DNA from: Ophryocystis elektroscirrha
Taxonomy: Eukaryota > Apicomplexa > Conoidasida > Neogregarinorida > Ophryocystidae
Assembly: GCA_030141585.1 (NCBI GenBank)
Contig: JAQIFP010000016.1
Location: 1-64,000 of the forward strand
Length of the DNA: 64,000 bases
Reading direction: 5' to 3'
Of this stretch, positions 39,540-52,243 are shown one piece after another. A model generated the notes under the pieces. That model searched no databases and was not told where the DNA came from. It worked only from the letters and a program-made list of their open reading frames with translations. Position 1 is the stretch's first letter; the number at the start of each line of letters is the position of its first letter. The translations under genes were made by a program, and so were the position numbers.

Positions 39540-40924
39540 CTTTTTATAGCCTAAATTTATCCATAGACATGTTATACATACAATTTGCTCAGTGTAATAC
39601 ATAAGGATGTCGTTATAGTGTTTACACTCATGCACTATACGAAATCTACTTAATTGCTAATATGCAGTTTACCTGCAATGAGTCCTTGGGTATTTTCAAT
39701 ATATTTATATAATAATTTAATTCTTTTTTCTTATATATTATGAAAATTACTTATTTAGGAAAAATCATCGCCAAAATATAGTACAAAAATCAATTTTTTG
39801 TCTGAATTACCAAGTATAAAATTGAATTCTGCTCCTAATTTTCATAGATTTGCCAAAAACCAATAAAGAAAATCTTATACTTGATAAATCAATAAAATTG
39901 AGCTCTTCTGGAGCGATTCGGTGTTACCACGCTAATTTTCATCTGAATTGTAAACCTTCAACACAAAAGAGTAAAGAGCTAATACAATATAGTAAATGTA
40001 TATTTTTAACATAATTTACATAATTTTGAGCCTGTACTGAAGTTCGTAAAAATAACTTAAATATATAAAATATTTACAAATATGTGTTTCTGTATATATA
40101 CATACGTTTATGTATTTATTTATACGTAAATATATATATAGTTTGTATTATTGTGTATTCTTGACTAATATAAATTAATGTGATGATCTATAAAATATAT
40201 AAATGAATTGAAGTTTAAAAATTAATTTTCAAAGAAATATTGATGCGAAATATGCTTCCATTTAGTACAAGATATAATTGATTCTATGAAACGACAAGAC
40301 CATGCTACCCTCAATTCTTTTTTATCAAGAAACTGTTTGGATGATAAATCTTCGGAACATAATCTCTCTTCAACGGAAATCGAAAAATTATCTACTTCAT
40401 CTTCACTAGATTATTTGAACAATGTCGAAGGTAATGGTTAACAAAAAATAAACAAATTGTTTAGACAAATCGAGCTCATCAAATCGAGATTGCAAAAAAC
40501 GCCAATTATCACGTAAATATGTTACAATCTCCAAACAATTGCAGGCTCTCCCAGAGATCATATAATTAATACTGGAAATAAAAAAATATTGATGTATACA
40601 AATCCGTTTATAAAGAAGTCTAATATCTGTTTTCCTTCCAATGAAGTGTGTACAAATTTACATCAATTTACTAGTGATCATGGAAGGCATTATAACAATT
40701 TAAATGCAAGTAGAAATATTTATAGCCAACCAATCAATGATATGATTACTAATCCACTGAAGTATACTGAACTTAATTATATACAGCATAAATTGCATGG
40801 TAATAACAAAGTAGAGAATATTCAGCCTTCAAGTAACGCATTAAACGAATATAATCATCATTTTTTCAATCCTTATATGAATCAGCGCTTAGATTATTTC
40901 CATACAAACCCTGATTACGTTTAA
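38948..40924 (+). CDS. Unknown nine-exon protein, Ser/Asn/Lys-rich
   Basis: Nine short exons join in phase to 361 residues: 38948-39036, 39070-39185, 39221-39285, 39321-39344, 39759-39813, 39848-39991, 40266-40430, 40465-40512, 40545-40924. Seven of eight phases were forced by the reading and the total is a whole number of codons with a single stop. Short introns are 32-35 nt; exon 4 is only 24 nt (LLACELMQ). The product starts MSNTSSEKVQHIISRINFIK, a likely helix, then is hydrophilic and low in complexity: LDKSIKLSSSGAIRCYHANF, ATLNSFLSRNCLDDKSS, and a Asn/His/Tyr-rich C-terminus ending HTNPDYV. I do not recognise a family. It could be a regulatory or disordered parasite protein. Confidence 0.6.
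39489..39538. repeat. (TA)n microsatellite
   Basis: About 50 bases of pure TA dinucleotide. It lies in the 414-base intron between exons 4 and 5 of the unknown plus-strand gene at 38948-40924. Confidence 0.95.
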
Positions 40925-42090
40925 TTTTGGTATATTTGGGAAATAGATACTAATAACTATTCCAAACTACGGTATAAAACCTTTTTATTAATCTAATCCG
41001 CAAAGATGAAACCAGTAACATTACTAAAAGCAAGATCAGTTTAACAAAATGTGATTATATAACAAAAACTAACTTACATTTAATAATCTTAAATAGGCTC
41101 ACAAGTCAATACTAACACTTAAAGAGTATTTTAACGAACTCAAAACGACATAGATTTATATTAGAAAAAATATAAGATTACTATTTCATACTCAGAATTA
41201 ATTAGAAAGTCACTTTTAAACTATAAATACAACTCTGGAAAAAGATCCATATAATGCATGTAATCGTGCGCTTACCCTCAAAATATTGCAGCATAAAAAA
41301 AATAATATAATTCTACATTCATATACTAATTAGATCCACTTAAGTTACATGATCCCTCAACCTGATATTTTGATTGATATAAGTCAGCTCTATAAATGGT
41401 GGCAATGATAATTTGGAAGTAGTAAATTATTACTGAAGAACATATATAGGGAATTTTCAGCATTAGATTCATATATTACATGTTTATCTTGCATAAAAAT
41501 AAAAAAATCCTACAATTTATAAATTAGTTTGTTTTCATACGATAAATGTATGCATTCTAACAGTTTAATTGATATATAGTAAATCCAAGAGAAACTTGGA
41601 TAAACACATCTTAGGATTCCATTACACAAGTCACAGAAGCTATATATATCATTTTTTTGATTATCAAATTGCCAAACATATTCAACAACCATGAATTCAG
41701 TTGCTGTATAAAATTTAATTTCATTATATATAAATTTGCCAGCTGATAATAAAAACATTACTGCATACCTCGGTTGCCAAAATTTCACAAATATTATTTT
41801 ATATATTTAAATTTGTCAAATCAAATTTTTATAAATTAAATATTTTGCTCTACATATGCATATTTTTTTTTTTTTTTAAAGTATACAATTTTTTAGAATT
41901 TAAATTATGAAAGTTTATTATCAATATAAAATTATTCTGTATCGGTAAACAATTTATCATTCTCAACTAGCATTAGCATTTTTATTTTAAAATAAGTTTG
42001 AGTAAATTTCTAGTGGTAAGAATAATTATAAAAAAATCCGATTGTAAAATTGCATCAACGGGGAACAGATTGTTTAAATATAAGTTTAAT
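40925..42090. other. Convergent intergenic region with no supported gene
   Basis: The 1166 bases separate the stop codons of the unknown plus-strand gene and the U2AF large subunit. A 92-codon minus-strand frame (41510-41788) is present, but it has no motif, no spliced partners and composition expected of AT-rich DNA. Nothing else stands out. Confidence 0.5.
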
Positions 42091-43986
42091 TTATTCAGTT
42101 GTAGTTAGGGGTTTGACAAGTTGATTATATACTGCATCTTCTATACCGATTAAACAAACCGGACGTTCAAGGTAACGGCGTCCTGTCATTCCGGTAATAC
42201 ATGCAGCTGCTTCAGCTGAGGAGGAATATTCAAGAAATACATCTCCCACGCCGTATGGGCAACGACTCTATACAAGACATTATTTTTTATTAATTCAAAT
42301 CAAATATTCAAAAAGATATTGTTTATATGGTGATATCAAAATTACCTTGAGTTCTGGAGTTATAATAACAGCACTGAGAATAGTTCCATGGATTGAACAA
42401 CCTAAAATTATTGCAATTGAAGTAAAAGTTATATATATAAAAGAATCAATAGTAACAAGTATACAAAAGACCGTATAAAATGATAATTTTTGATTTGCTT
42501 TTTTATATTATGGCAAACTTAATTGAGATTGTACACAGTTGCTTCATATATTACACTTATATATTAAAAAGTTTCTATAATTTTATTATTATATAATAAA
42601 ATGAAGTATATGCACAATTTTATGAATATCTAAACGAAATTTGTATAATTTGAGACCGCTTTTTGTCAAAATTTTGAATATTCCTACAATGTGACTAGTT
42701 TTATGTTATAATTGTATTGCAATATTGTGCAAACCTGATTTAATATCTTCGAGGAAATCTGACCAGGTTTCGTCATTCTCAATATCAGATTCTTTGACAA
42801 TTTCACATAGACGAACAACTTTAGTTGTAGTGGCAAGTGCAGCGCCAGGAACGCTCGCAATAATACCTGCTTGTGTAGCAGCGGCGGCTCCTGCAGCCAT
42901 CATTCCACTATAAAGAATGTTATAAAAAACTGAGAACAAACTTACGGAACTACCCCAGGAGTCACACTTGTATAATCATTGGGTCTAGAAACTTTAAGTG
43001 ATACCCCCATACACATCATTCCATCTAAAGATTCCAAAGCTCTGTTAGTTTCTTCTACAGATGCTAAACAATTGACGTTTATATAAAAGAAACCCTATTT
43101 ACCAAATTCAACAAATCCGTAATTTCCTTTGTCTTTAGCAAACCATACACATAGCACCGGTTCTATCAACATATACATATATCTATATTATTCAAACTTA
43201 CGCTGATTAGGATCATTACAGATTTTACGATTTTTCATTTCTATCCAGACTAATTCTTGGAACAAACTTTCTGTTAAACCGAGGTGTAGGGGTAAATTTC
43301 CAAAGTATAGACGTCTTAGTTTACGTGTGCTATTCATTAGTGCTGGATCGTTTTGTAGAGCAGTCTGAATCAGATTATTTGTATGGCGTAACTTACAGAT
43401 TGACCTGTTTTTGCAACCCACTGAAAACCATCCCAAAATAGACGAACGGGCTCTTTACCTTCACTATCAGCAAGTCTCTGAAAACCACCTGCCCGACGAA
43501 TGCATCTAAAAAAGCACAAAAAATGTGTTACGTTCTCTATTTAAAGTTATTATATATACATATAGCTAAATATTATATTTATTCTTATATAAATTTGTAC
43601 CCATATAATATTATAAAATCTTACAATTAAATATTTATAATTTTATTAAATTGTTATATTCACAACTTTTATAGCATTAAAGTATATATTTACACTTATA
43701 TACGCATTTTTGTATAAATATACCAACTATAGAAGTATTAATCTACGCATAAGTAATTTAAAGACTAGTCTTACTCTGCTTGCATTTTCCTACGTCTTCT
43801 TTCACGCTCTCTAGAACGTTCACGAGAGCTACTTATATTACGATTGTTTGAGTCTGTTTGAGGATTGACTTTTTCTTCAGGTGTAGGAGAACGTCGATTT
43901 TTTCTTGAAGGACTTTTGCGATGTCTTCTTCGATCATGATCAAATCGACGCCTATACCCGCGACTAGGAGAACGAGAATGAGGCAT
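42091..43986 (-). CDS. U2AF2: U2AF large subunit (U2AF65/U2AF2)
   Basis: This protein binds the polypyrimidine tract at the 3' splice site. Exon 1 (43986 to about 43773) gives an Arg/Ser domain: MPHSRSPSRGYRRRFDHDRRR to RERERRRRKMQAE. Exon 2 (43505-43397) reads CIRRAGGFQRLADSEG and LFWDGFQWVAKTG. After a 32-nt intron comes RRM1 with RRLYFGNLPLHLGLTESLF. Further exons give YGFVEFGK, a second RRM around LDGMMCMGVSLKVSRP and an Ala-rich linker (GMMAAGAAAATQAG). The C-terminal UHM domain begins VVRLCEIVKESDIENDETW and ends RRYLERPVCLIGIEDA. The UHM Arg-x-Phe loop appears as RRY. The stop is at 42091. Identification is firm; two middle exon limits are approximate. Confidence 0.9.
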
Positions 43987-44346
43987 TTTTATTTAGTTTT
44001 TGCGCAAAATTTCAAGCATAGTTTATTGACGTATTTTCCGTCACTGTTACTGGTACACTTTCCCAGATAATTTCAAATAGGAAGAATTTCTTTTTTTTTG
44101 GTAATCATATTTTTGATATTAATTAAACTAAGCTCAAATTGGGTTTAACGTTTGTTCAATGCACAGCAACATAAATAACTTTATTTTTTGTTCATAACTT
44201 AGAAATATTAACTGATAAAGATCAATCTTAAATTAAATAGAAAAAATAACAATCACAAAATAAATTCTAAATTTTGTATGTATAAAAATTTATGAAAATG
44301 TATAAAATATACAAAAAATATAATGTTATTCTAAACAGTTATAACA

Positions 44347-45123
44347 CTATTCTGAAACCAAAACAATCCAGGAAATTGAAACGTAAAACAGATAAACGGG
44401 ATATAAAACAAGCCCTTTCCGCTCAGGTTGTACTATCGATGCCATGAATGATGATGCAGCTATGTGTTTATTTTATTAAAATAAAAAAATCTCACCTCTT
44501 ATAGACCAAATTATGGCTAAAGCAAATGTACATAGTTTAAAAAATATCAAGGCGGCTGGAATAAATATTGTAATTAATGCTGCCAAATCTATGGGTAATA
44601 AACAATATCCTAATACACAAAGACCTTGGAATATCGATCTAATTCATATATTATTGTTTTGAATGTGTACATTTTAGCATCGAGTAATAACCCATTTAAT
44701 GTCACTATTATGGCTCCCGCACCCATAAATACAAATAATAGAGAAAAAAGCAGTCTTTTTTCTTGAGAATCAGATTTTATCCATAAAATTCTGCATTAAA
44801 TAATCAGAAAGCTTTTAAGTATGACACTGTAATAAAAAAAAAGTATATTATTACATATTTAAAAAAAGACATAAAAATAGAGGTCCCCATAAATCCCCTA
44901 ATTTGAGTGACTATTCATACTTTTAAAATTACAATCGCGTAATTGGGCGCATTTCTCTTGATATGCCCGAGGAAGTAAAACATATTTCATGTTTTTCCAA
45001 ATTCCATTTAAATCTCGATACTATGTTTTAATTAGCTTTCTTTTATAAAATTACAATTGTATCTTTAATGGGCTCGTCTAGTGTATTTAATACATTATCG
45101 TAACTTATTTCAGATTTATTCAT
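44347..45123 (-). CDS. Yip1-domain Golgi membrane protein, YIPF6-like
   Basis: Several short minus-strand exons join: MNKSEISYDNVLNTLDEPIKDTI, then after a 34-nt intron YRDLNGIWKNMKYVLLPRAYQEK, then LGDLWGPLFLCLF, then RLLFSLLFVFMGAGAIIVTLNG, then SIFQGLCVLGYCLLPIDLAALI, and finally SFMASIVQPERKGLVLYPVYLFYVSISWIVL. LDEP...RDL, WGPL and VLGYCLLP are the hallmarks of YIPF6 and yeast Yip4. About five hydrophobic segments are predicted. The family works in ER-Golgi vesicle traffic with Rab GTPases. The longest single frame is short, so the gene is visible only after splicing. Confidence 0.82.
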
Positions 45124-45203
45124 TGTACCTGAAAGCTTCTTTCAATACTGTAATAATTAGAATTTGTGAAAACGAAATAAAACATCAAAAAAAATGTTTA
45201 AAA

Positions 45204-46464
45204 TCAATAATCGAGATCATTGTCCGAATTTTCGTCTATATCTCCAAATTTCCATATATTGACTCGATGACGTTTTGCAAAGTCTTGTGCTTTTACCAAA
45301 ATATCTGCTACTTCAGTCTCAGATTTTCTGTTGTATAGAAGAAGTCCTTCTTTGACAAGCTGTTCAGAAACTAGTGTTTCAGGGTTAGTTTTGTTATAAA
45401 GTTGAACACCGTAAAGTTTCGTGTCTGTGTTTTTATATTCGATCAAAGCTTTTAGTTGTTGTTTATAACACAATTTTGTGAATAATTCGAAACTCTCATC
45501 TTTAAAATTCCCGTAATCTTTAACTCCAGTTAGATAACACGCTTTTGCCAAAGGAGGAAATTTCAGTGAATCAGGAAGCCTTCTAATAGAAGAATATTCA
45601 ACATCATTACGGAATCCATAATCAACAAATAGCACAGATACATTTACTTTTCTGACATGCAAAACTTTCCCACGGTTCCACTGAAAAATAGCATCAGATT
45701 TAATAAATAATACATATCTAATATATCGCTTTGAATTTATTATCATCACTTCATTATCTCAGAAGCTTTTTACTATTTGAGCGCACATAAACACAAAATG
45801 TATTTTTTATGCTCTATATATCAAACGAGTATATAATATTACTTCTTTATATTCGGAATCTAAAGCTAAAATAAATTCTCCGACTTTAGGAGTTGTGGCT
45901 TCTGTATATTTCTCAAGTGCATTTATAGGTTTTATAGTTATTTCGTCAATTTTTTCATTGAGTTCTTTAAATTCCGGACAATCCGCTTCTCGTATGTAAA
46001 ATAAACTGACATTTTCAGCGTAAGAAACAACTGCGTTTTCAATAACTTGAGAAATAGATTCTTTAGATTCTTCGATTTCTTCCGGTTCGATACTCCATAT
46101 ATTCAACTTCCTTTCCTTTGCTGTCATCATAGCTGCATTTAATTTTGATTGCAATTCTGCAGAGATTTTCTTATTTGGAAAAACAGTTGCTAATCCATTT
46201 TCAACAAGCTCTGTAGATACGCATCGTTTATTCAAATGCAAATTTCCTAATAAAACGCCTCTTTTATTGGAATCCAAAATCGACAACGTTACTTCTCTTT
46301 GCATGAAATGAAATCTGCAAGAAATATATTTAGCTATACAAAAAAAAAAAAAAAAAAAAGTACTTATGATTATTGTGTATCATATGTTAGCTCAATATAC
46401 ATGTGATTTAGAGAAAACGATGACTAATTATAATAACATGAGCATTACTATTTACATATTTATC

Positions 46465-46497
<33 letters not shown>

Positions 46498-49400
46498 GAT
46501 TATATTCAAGGATCAAATATTTTCACCAATTGTAAATGTATATATACTGCAAATTACATAAGATACATCAAGTATCTATATAATATGTATAACCAATAAA
46601 GCATAAATGATACAGACGTTTTATATGTTTTAAGACCTCGAATATTGTAGAGCTTCCAAAGCAAATTTTTGAGTTTTTTGATTTCTTGTAGGATTCCCCA
46701 TTTTGGGGCAACTCACGGATATCAGCATAAACGGAATAATTAGCTCAAGCTAAGTATTAGCTTTAACGCATATTAAATGTACCTTAGGAATATAAATTTT
46801 GAAAAATCCTCCATTATATATGTAATCTATAATTCCTGTGTGACTTTTTGAAGATATTAAAGAAGGGGCCATGGCTTTAGCAGCGTTTATTCGATCTGGA
46901 GTTGTAATATCGTTGATTCGCGTGGAAGGCTTGTTACTGAGATAAAACAATATATAAGATTTTTTAGGTTTTTAAATTGTAGGTTCATCCCAATGTAACC
47001 ATTAGAATGCAGTAGAAATATAGTTCACGCATTTGCGTGAAATTATTCACATTTAATGAATTCTTTAATACTCAGAAATAATCATTTTTTTACCTATGTA
47101 TATTGATCTTTTTTTTTTTAGCAGATTGTTCTGATTCCAATAATTTTGGATAGGAAGAAGATTCTTTATCTTTAGTTTTCTGAGACAGTTGAGCTAGTCC
47201 TTGAAGAAGTAAATACTCTGCAGCATCTATTGTTTCAGCTTCGTTCGTCATCGTTACATAAATTCTTTCTCCTGAACCAAAAAAAAACAGATGAATATGT
47301 TTTAGCAGAAATAGTTTTTGATCTTTAGCATAAATTTATACATATACCTATAAGCTTTTCTGTTTCAATAGTGATGGAAATTTATACGCTTTATTATATA
47401 TAACACGTATATTTTGAAGAAATAGACTACTTATTGTATGCTATTATGCGTTATTTACAAATACATAGTAAATCTATTAAAGACAAGCACTCGATGCGTT
47501 ATAATATATAGATTCTAATAATATTATGATAGAGTTAAGCTACCAAGACTATTGGGTATAGGAAGTACAGCGTTTTCTGTTATTTTGACACGTTTTCCTA
47601 TAAATTGTGCTCTCAAGTAATTTTTGGCTTCAAATGCGTATGGCTCATTTGGTTTAGATTTATAATTGATTCTTGGGCAGCTATCAAAATCAAAATATAA
47701 AATATATTATTGATTAGTTTGTGCAAATTATAATTACTCATTTTATATATTACATCAAGTTGAACGCAAATTTACAGATAAACATATATGAAAAAAGTAA
47801 TGATGGTTTTTAGGTAGCAACTCTTCATAGTTACAAAATTCATTTTATTGATTAATATTATTATTAATATAACAGGCGTTTGATAACTAATTCATAAACC
47901 AATATTTATTTAGAGTAAAAAATAAAGTAGTTGCCCAATAACATAAATAACAAAATTCAAATATAATAATGTCACAATCAGCATTTTATTCAAATTAAGT
48001 ATATAAATGTTTGCAATACAACAGTAAAAATTACATGCTTCTAGATTCACACAATTAACTTTCTAAATTATATATATGAGTAAACTGTAAATATAACGCA
48101 TTAAGCAATCGAATTTTACTTTATATAACTCAAATAGACTTTCTTTTCAGTAATTATTCCAGTATTCTCATCTTTTACTGATATGATCAACGAATCCCCC
48201 GAAACAATTTCAATAACTTTGGCTGTGTATTTTTTACTAGGAGATGGATTGTAATCCTGGCATTATCAAGTATGAACTGTCAGTATTCATCAAATTTTTT
48301 TATACATAATTACACAATATAAATTAAATTGTGCATATTGTTATATATATATATACATACATGTATTTATTTGATGAGTTTAAAACGTGTATATACAAAA
48401 ATTTTACAGTGTGATAATAATCTTTAATAATAATTTATAATACTAATGATAATAATAATAATAATAATTTTAGTATTAACTAAATATTTAATGTAAAACT
48501 ATCAATTCATATGTAAATACTGACATATCTGTAGAGTGAACTTTATTGTTTTATTTATATATTTGCATAGGAATGTTACCTTCCATATCCCAGCTTTGCG
48601 TTGTATAGCGAGTTCCTGAGCAGCGTATAGTTTACTTTTATCGGAATAAAAGTCTATAGAATAAGTATTTATAGCAGCAAAGCCTGATTGCAATAATAAC
48701 TCAGTCATTATCCCCAAGGGATGTAGAATTGTTCCCAGAACAACACCCTTTTGAGTAAAGTTCTCTATCCTTATTTCAAGTAACCGGTTTAAAAGACGTG
48801 ACTCGACAAAATAAAGACATGATTTTCCTAACGGTTCTTCGAAATTAATAGAGTTTGTTTGTATCCCTAAATTAAAAATAGATAAGCTTTTCTAGACAAT
48901 TTTGTCGTTATATATATTTTTGAGTTAAAGATATTTGAGAATTTCAATTGATAATCACAATTAAAATTAATTTTAATTTACCCGATAAATTTAAAGGGAA
49001 ATCGACATTAGTTGTTCGAGAGTGGATGCGGAATAAGAGGCCTTGTCTAATCATATAAATAAATCCTTGGATAGTTTTGAACTTGTAAGCATTCACAAAC
49101 TGCTCGCAACTTTCTTCTGTAATAAAAAAATTGGTTACAAATTAAATTTTACTGTTGGTAATATAATTAATTTTTGGTTCCAAATATGGTTTTGGACTCC
49201 ACATATTGAGTTTTTCACGAAAAGCTTTTTCATACAAACTCTGTAACTCTGTAACAAAAAATCTTATAGGGCAGCATACAAATAAAATTTTTTCAATATA
49301 TATGTGTATGTTTCCACGTAATTAAACTCTGAGCTCACATATTGGGTTACTATTAATGTTTCTTTTTTTTAATAATTAATTCAATGTCTTCTAAATTACT

Positions 49401-50198
49401 CTAAACTTATATAAATACAGTTTAATGGAGTTTTACCACCTTAAAATATTAAATTAATATAATTTTCCAATTGCCTAGTCAGTTTATTAAGTTATTTATA
49501 ATGCAAAAAACCAAATATCAAGTATTTGTGAATTCTTAGATACAATTAATTGCATACATACGCACAGAGAAATAAATTTTATATGTATGAATAAATACAT
49601 GTATATATATATATATATAAATATGAAAGAAACAATAAAAAAAAAATTTTAAATAAATTATCATTGAAAAATATGCCATGCAGAGACTATCTATAAATAA
49701 ATTTATAATAATATTTTTTTATAAATATATATGCAAGAATCAACGTTACCTGGGTAATAAGAAACGTTTTGTGCTTCTTTATTTGTTCTAAGCTGTGCCA
49801 ATCCTGCAGAAACTAACATCTTCTCCACATCTTCGCCGTTGCCGTCAAATACTTGTGCATAGTCAATTTCATTTTTTGTATATAATACAGTAAACTGAAC
49901 AATAGACCCAATAAGATTTGGTCGGACTAATTCCCTAGCTTCCCACGCGTACGGCTAAAAATTAAAAAAAAAAAAAAAACCATACTTGATCTGCAATATC
50001 GCGGCTTTTGTTTCCGAAGTGGGGCGCACTCACGCAAGCAAGGGAAATTTGTCTTTCCGGCGGAATCTTGCCTTCTAGAACAACGGTGAAAACCTTAAAA
50101 CCCTCTTACCTTCTACAATACCGTATAGCACAAATGTATCTGCTGATAGAAGTTGCTTTAATTTGCCATTCATAACTGGTACTGGTCCTTTTAACATG
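45204..50198 (-). CDS. SND1: Tudor staphylococcal nuclease (Tudor-SN, SND1/p100)
   Basis: A multi-exon gene of about 5 kb. Exon 1 starts MLKGPVPVMNGKLKQLLS and continues GKIPPERQISLACVSAPHFG, the start of the first SN domain (family PPPERQINLS...). Next PYAWEARELVRPNLIG, NEAETIDAAEYLLLQGLAQLS, INDITTPDRINAAKAMAPSL with GGFFKIYIPK, and QREVTLSILDSNKRGVLLGNL form successive nuclease-like folds. The Tudor domain carries VGEFILALDSEYKE and VSVLFVDYGFRNDVEY, where the aromatic cage residues can be seen. The C-terminal partial SN fold ends NIWKFGDIDENSDNDLDY, as in animal SND1. It acts in RNA metabolism and splicing. A second Met at 50173 is an alternative start. The 3' end is 80 bases from the YIPF6-like gene. 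Confidence 0.9.
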
Positions 50199-50378
50199 CT
50201 GAATCCTTCCGAAGAAGTCGCTGTCTTAACTTATAACAATATACGAGCAGATGCTCTTGGAGATTTCGTATGTATAAACTTTATTTAGAATTTTGTTTAC
50301 ACTAGTATCATGCTTTTTATTCAATTATGGCATTATTGTTGAACTTTATCACTTATAGAAATCAAACTTTTAGAAGCG

Positions 50379-50416
<38 letters not shown>

Positions 50417-52199
50417 TTATCAACATTTTTAACAGTTCAAATATGAAATTATTTATCTGCAAAAAAGCGTGCAATTCTTTTATATTATTATGAGCAACAT
50501 ATAGATACTTTTACTTTCTGTAAATATTATGTTTGTCTTACTTCAATTTATGACGGTTATTCAATATTTATCTGTCATATGTATAAACTGAAACTCATTT
50601 ATGCTCATATGCTAGCACAAATTTCATAAATGTATGTTACTAAACGTGTCTTTATGTACTTGGTGAATAATATGTTTTTACCACCATTTTTTCAGGCATT
50701 AATAACAGATTTATACATAGATTATGTATATAGCTTATGTATGCTTATACCTTGATGAGCATATAACCTGATGTGTATGTAACCTAATGTGCATATAAAA
50801 TCATAAGTTCAGAACCTGATATTATATAGCTTAATATGTATATAACTTAATATGTATATAATCTAATATATTTATAACCCATCAGTCTGATAAATTTTGT
50901 AAAATTAAATTTGTTTATGAATATATACGTAACAATCAAACATTTTGAAGATGTTGATTGCACTATTATTATTTTTCCCCTAGGGGCAGTTTCGTACTAT
51001 GAAAGATAAGTTTGGATGGAGAGTACGGAAAACGGTTCGCGGCGTCAATCCACAGACAAGAAAGACTATTCAGTTACACGCTTCTAATGTAAAAAATGTT
51101 TTTTGGATCAACACTAAATCGAAAGAGTATCAACTTAAAATTGAAATGCAATCTGGGGACATATACAGATTTGATGAGTTTCGAGAGGAAGTAATAAAAA
51201 AATCAAAAACTTTTTTTTACAGGATTTTGATAGTTTACAAAAACATATACAAAAATATTGGAATCAAACATGTAAAATCGAGAAATTGTCTACTCGTGGC
51301 TGGCATTGTGGAGTCCCAGAGATTAAACGTAACCCGCAATAATCGTGCCTATTAACGGATTTCAGCTAAAGCGTTTAATTTTTCTGTAAATAATGAAACT
51401 GTGTTTGAGATCCCGTCAAATTGTATTAGTCAGGTTCAAAAATAATTTTATTACGTTCACTCAGATTAGTGCAAATAAAAACAGTATCAATATAATGCTA
51501 GACAATGATGACAATAGGTAAAAAAAAAAAAAAAAAAAAAAAAATAGACTTGAAGGTGAAGATCAATTACTCGAGATCCGGTTTTTTGTGCCTCCCAAAG
51601 CAGACGAAAATCAAGTGAATAAGTTAATAGAAGTAAATTGAAAAGAAATTGTGAATTTATCTTAAAGAAACTCAAAGCACTACCTACATCACAATCGGCA
51701 CAAATTTCTCTCCCAGTGTGCACATTTAATGATATCAAACTTCTTCTACCAGCAGGTAGGTTTGACGTTAAGGTAAGACTCAATTTTGGATTCAACTTTT
51801 AAGTTTACACGAACGTCTATCCTACTAAACGGAAAATCGAGCGACTTCACTGTCAAATACACCAATTTTTCTCAGTAAGCAAATAATTTAAGAGGTTTTT
51901 TGTATAAACAAAATTAAAATATATATAATTATCATTGTAAGGTGTATATGCTTTTTAGCTGCAAATAGTTAAATCTATTTAAATTCTACATAAAGCAATT
52001 AATATGCAAAAAATAAAGTTATTGACACTTATTTCTAGATGATACGGCAGCAGTCAAGTACATAATTATGCTTTATATATACCCATATATAATTTATAGT
52101 TGTAAATAAATATATTTTCTATTTTATAACCTTATCAGATATATAATATAGTATATATAAATTTATTATATTTATTATATATTATATGATAAATAATAA

Positions 52200-52243
<44 letters not shown>

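Noticed and set aside
41510..41788. 92-codon minus-strand frame
   Set aside because: No motif, no supporting exons and no start context; length is expected by chance in open AT-rich DNA.
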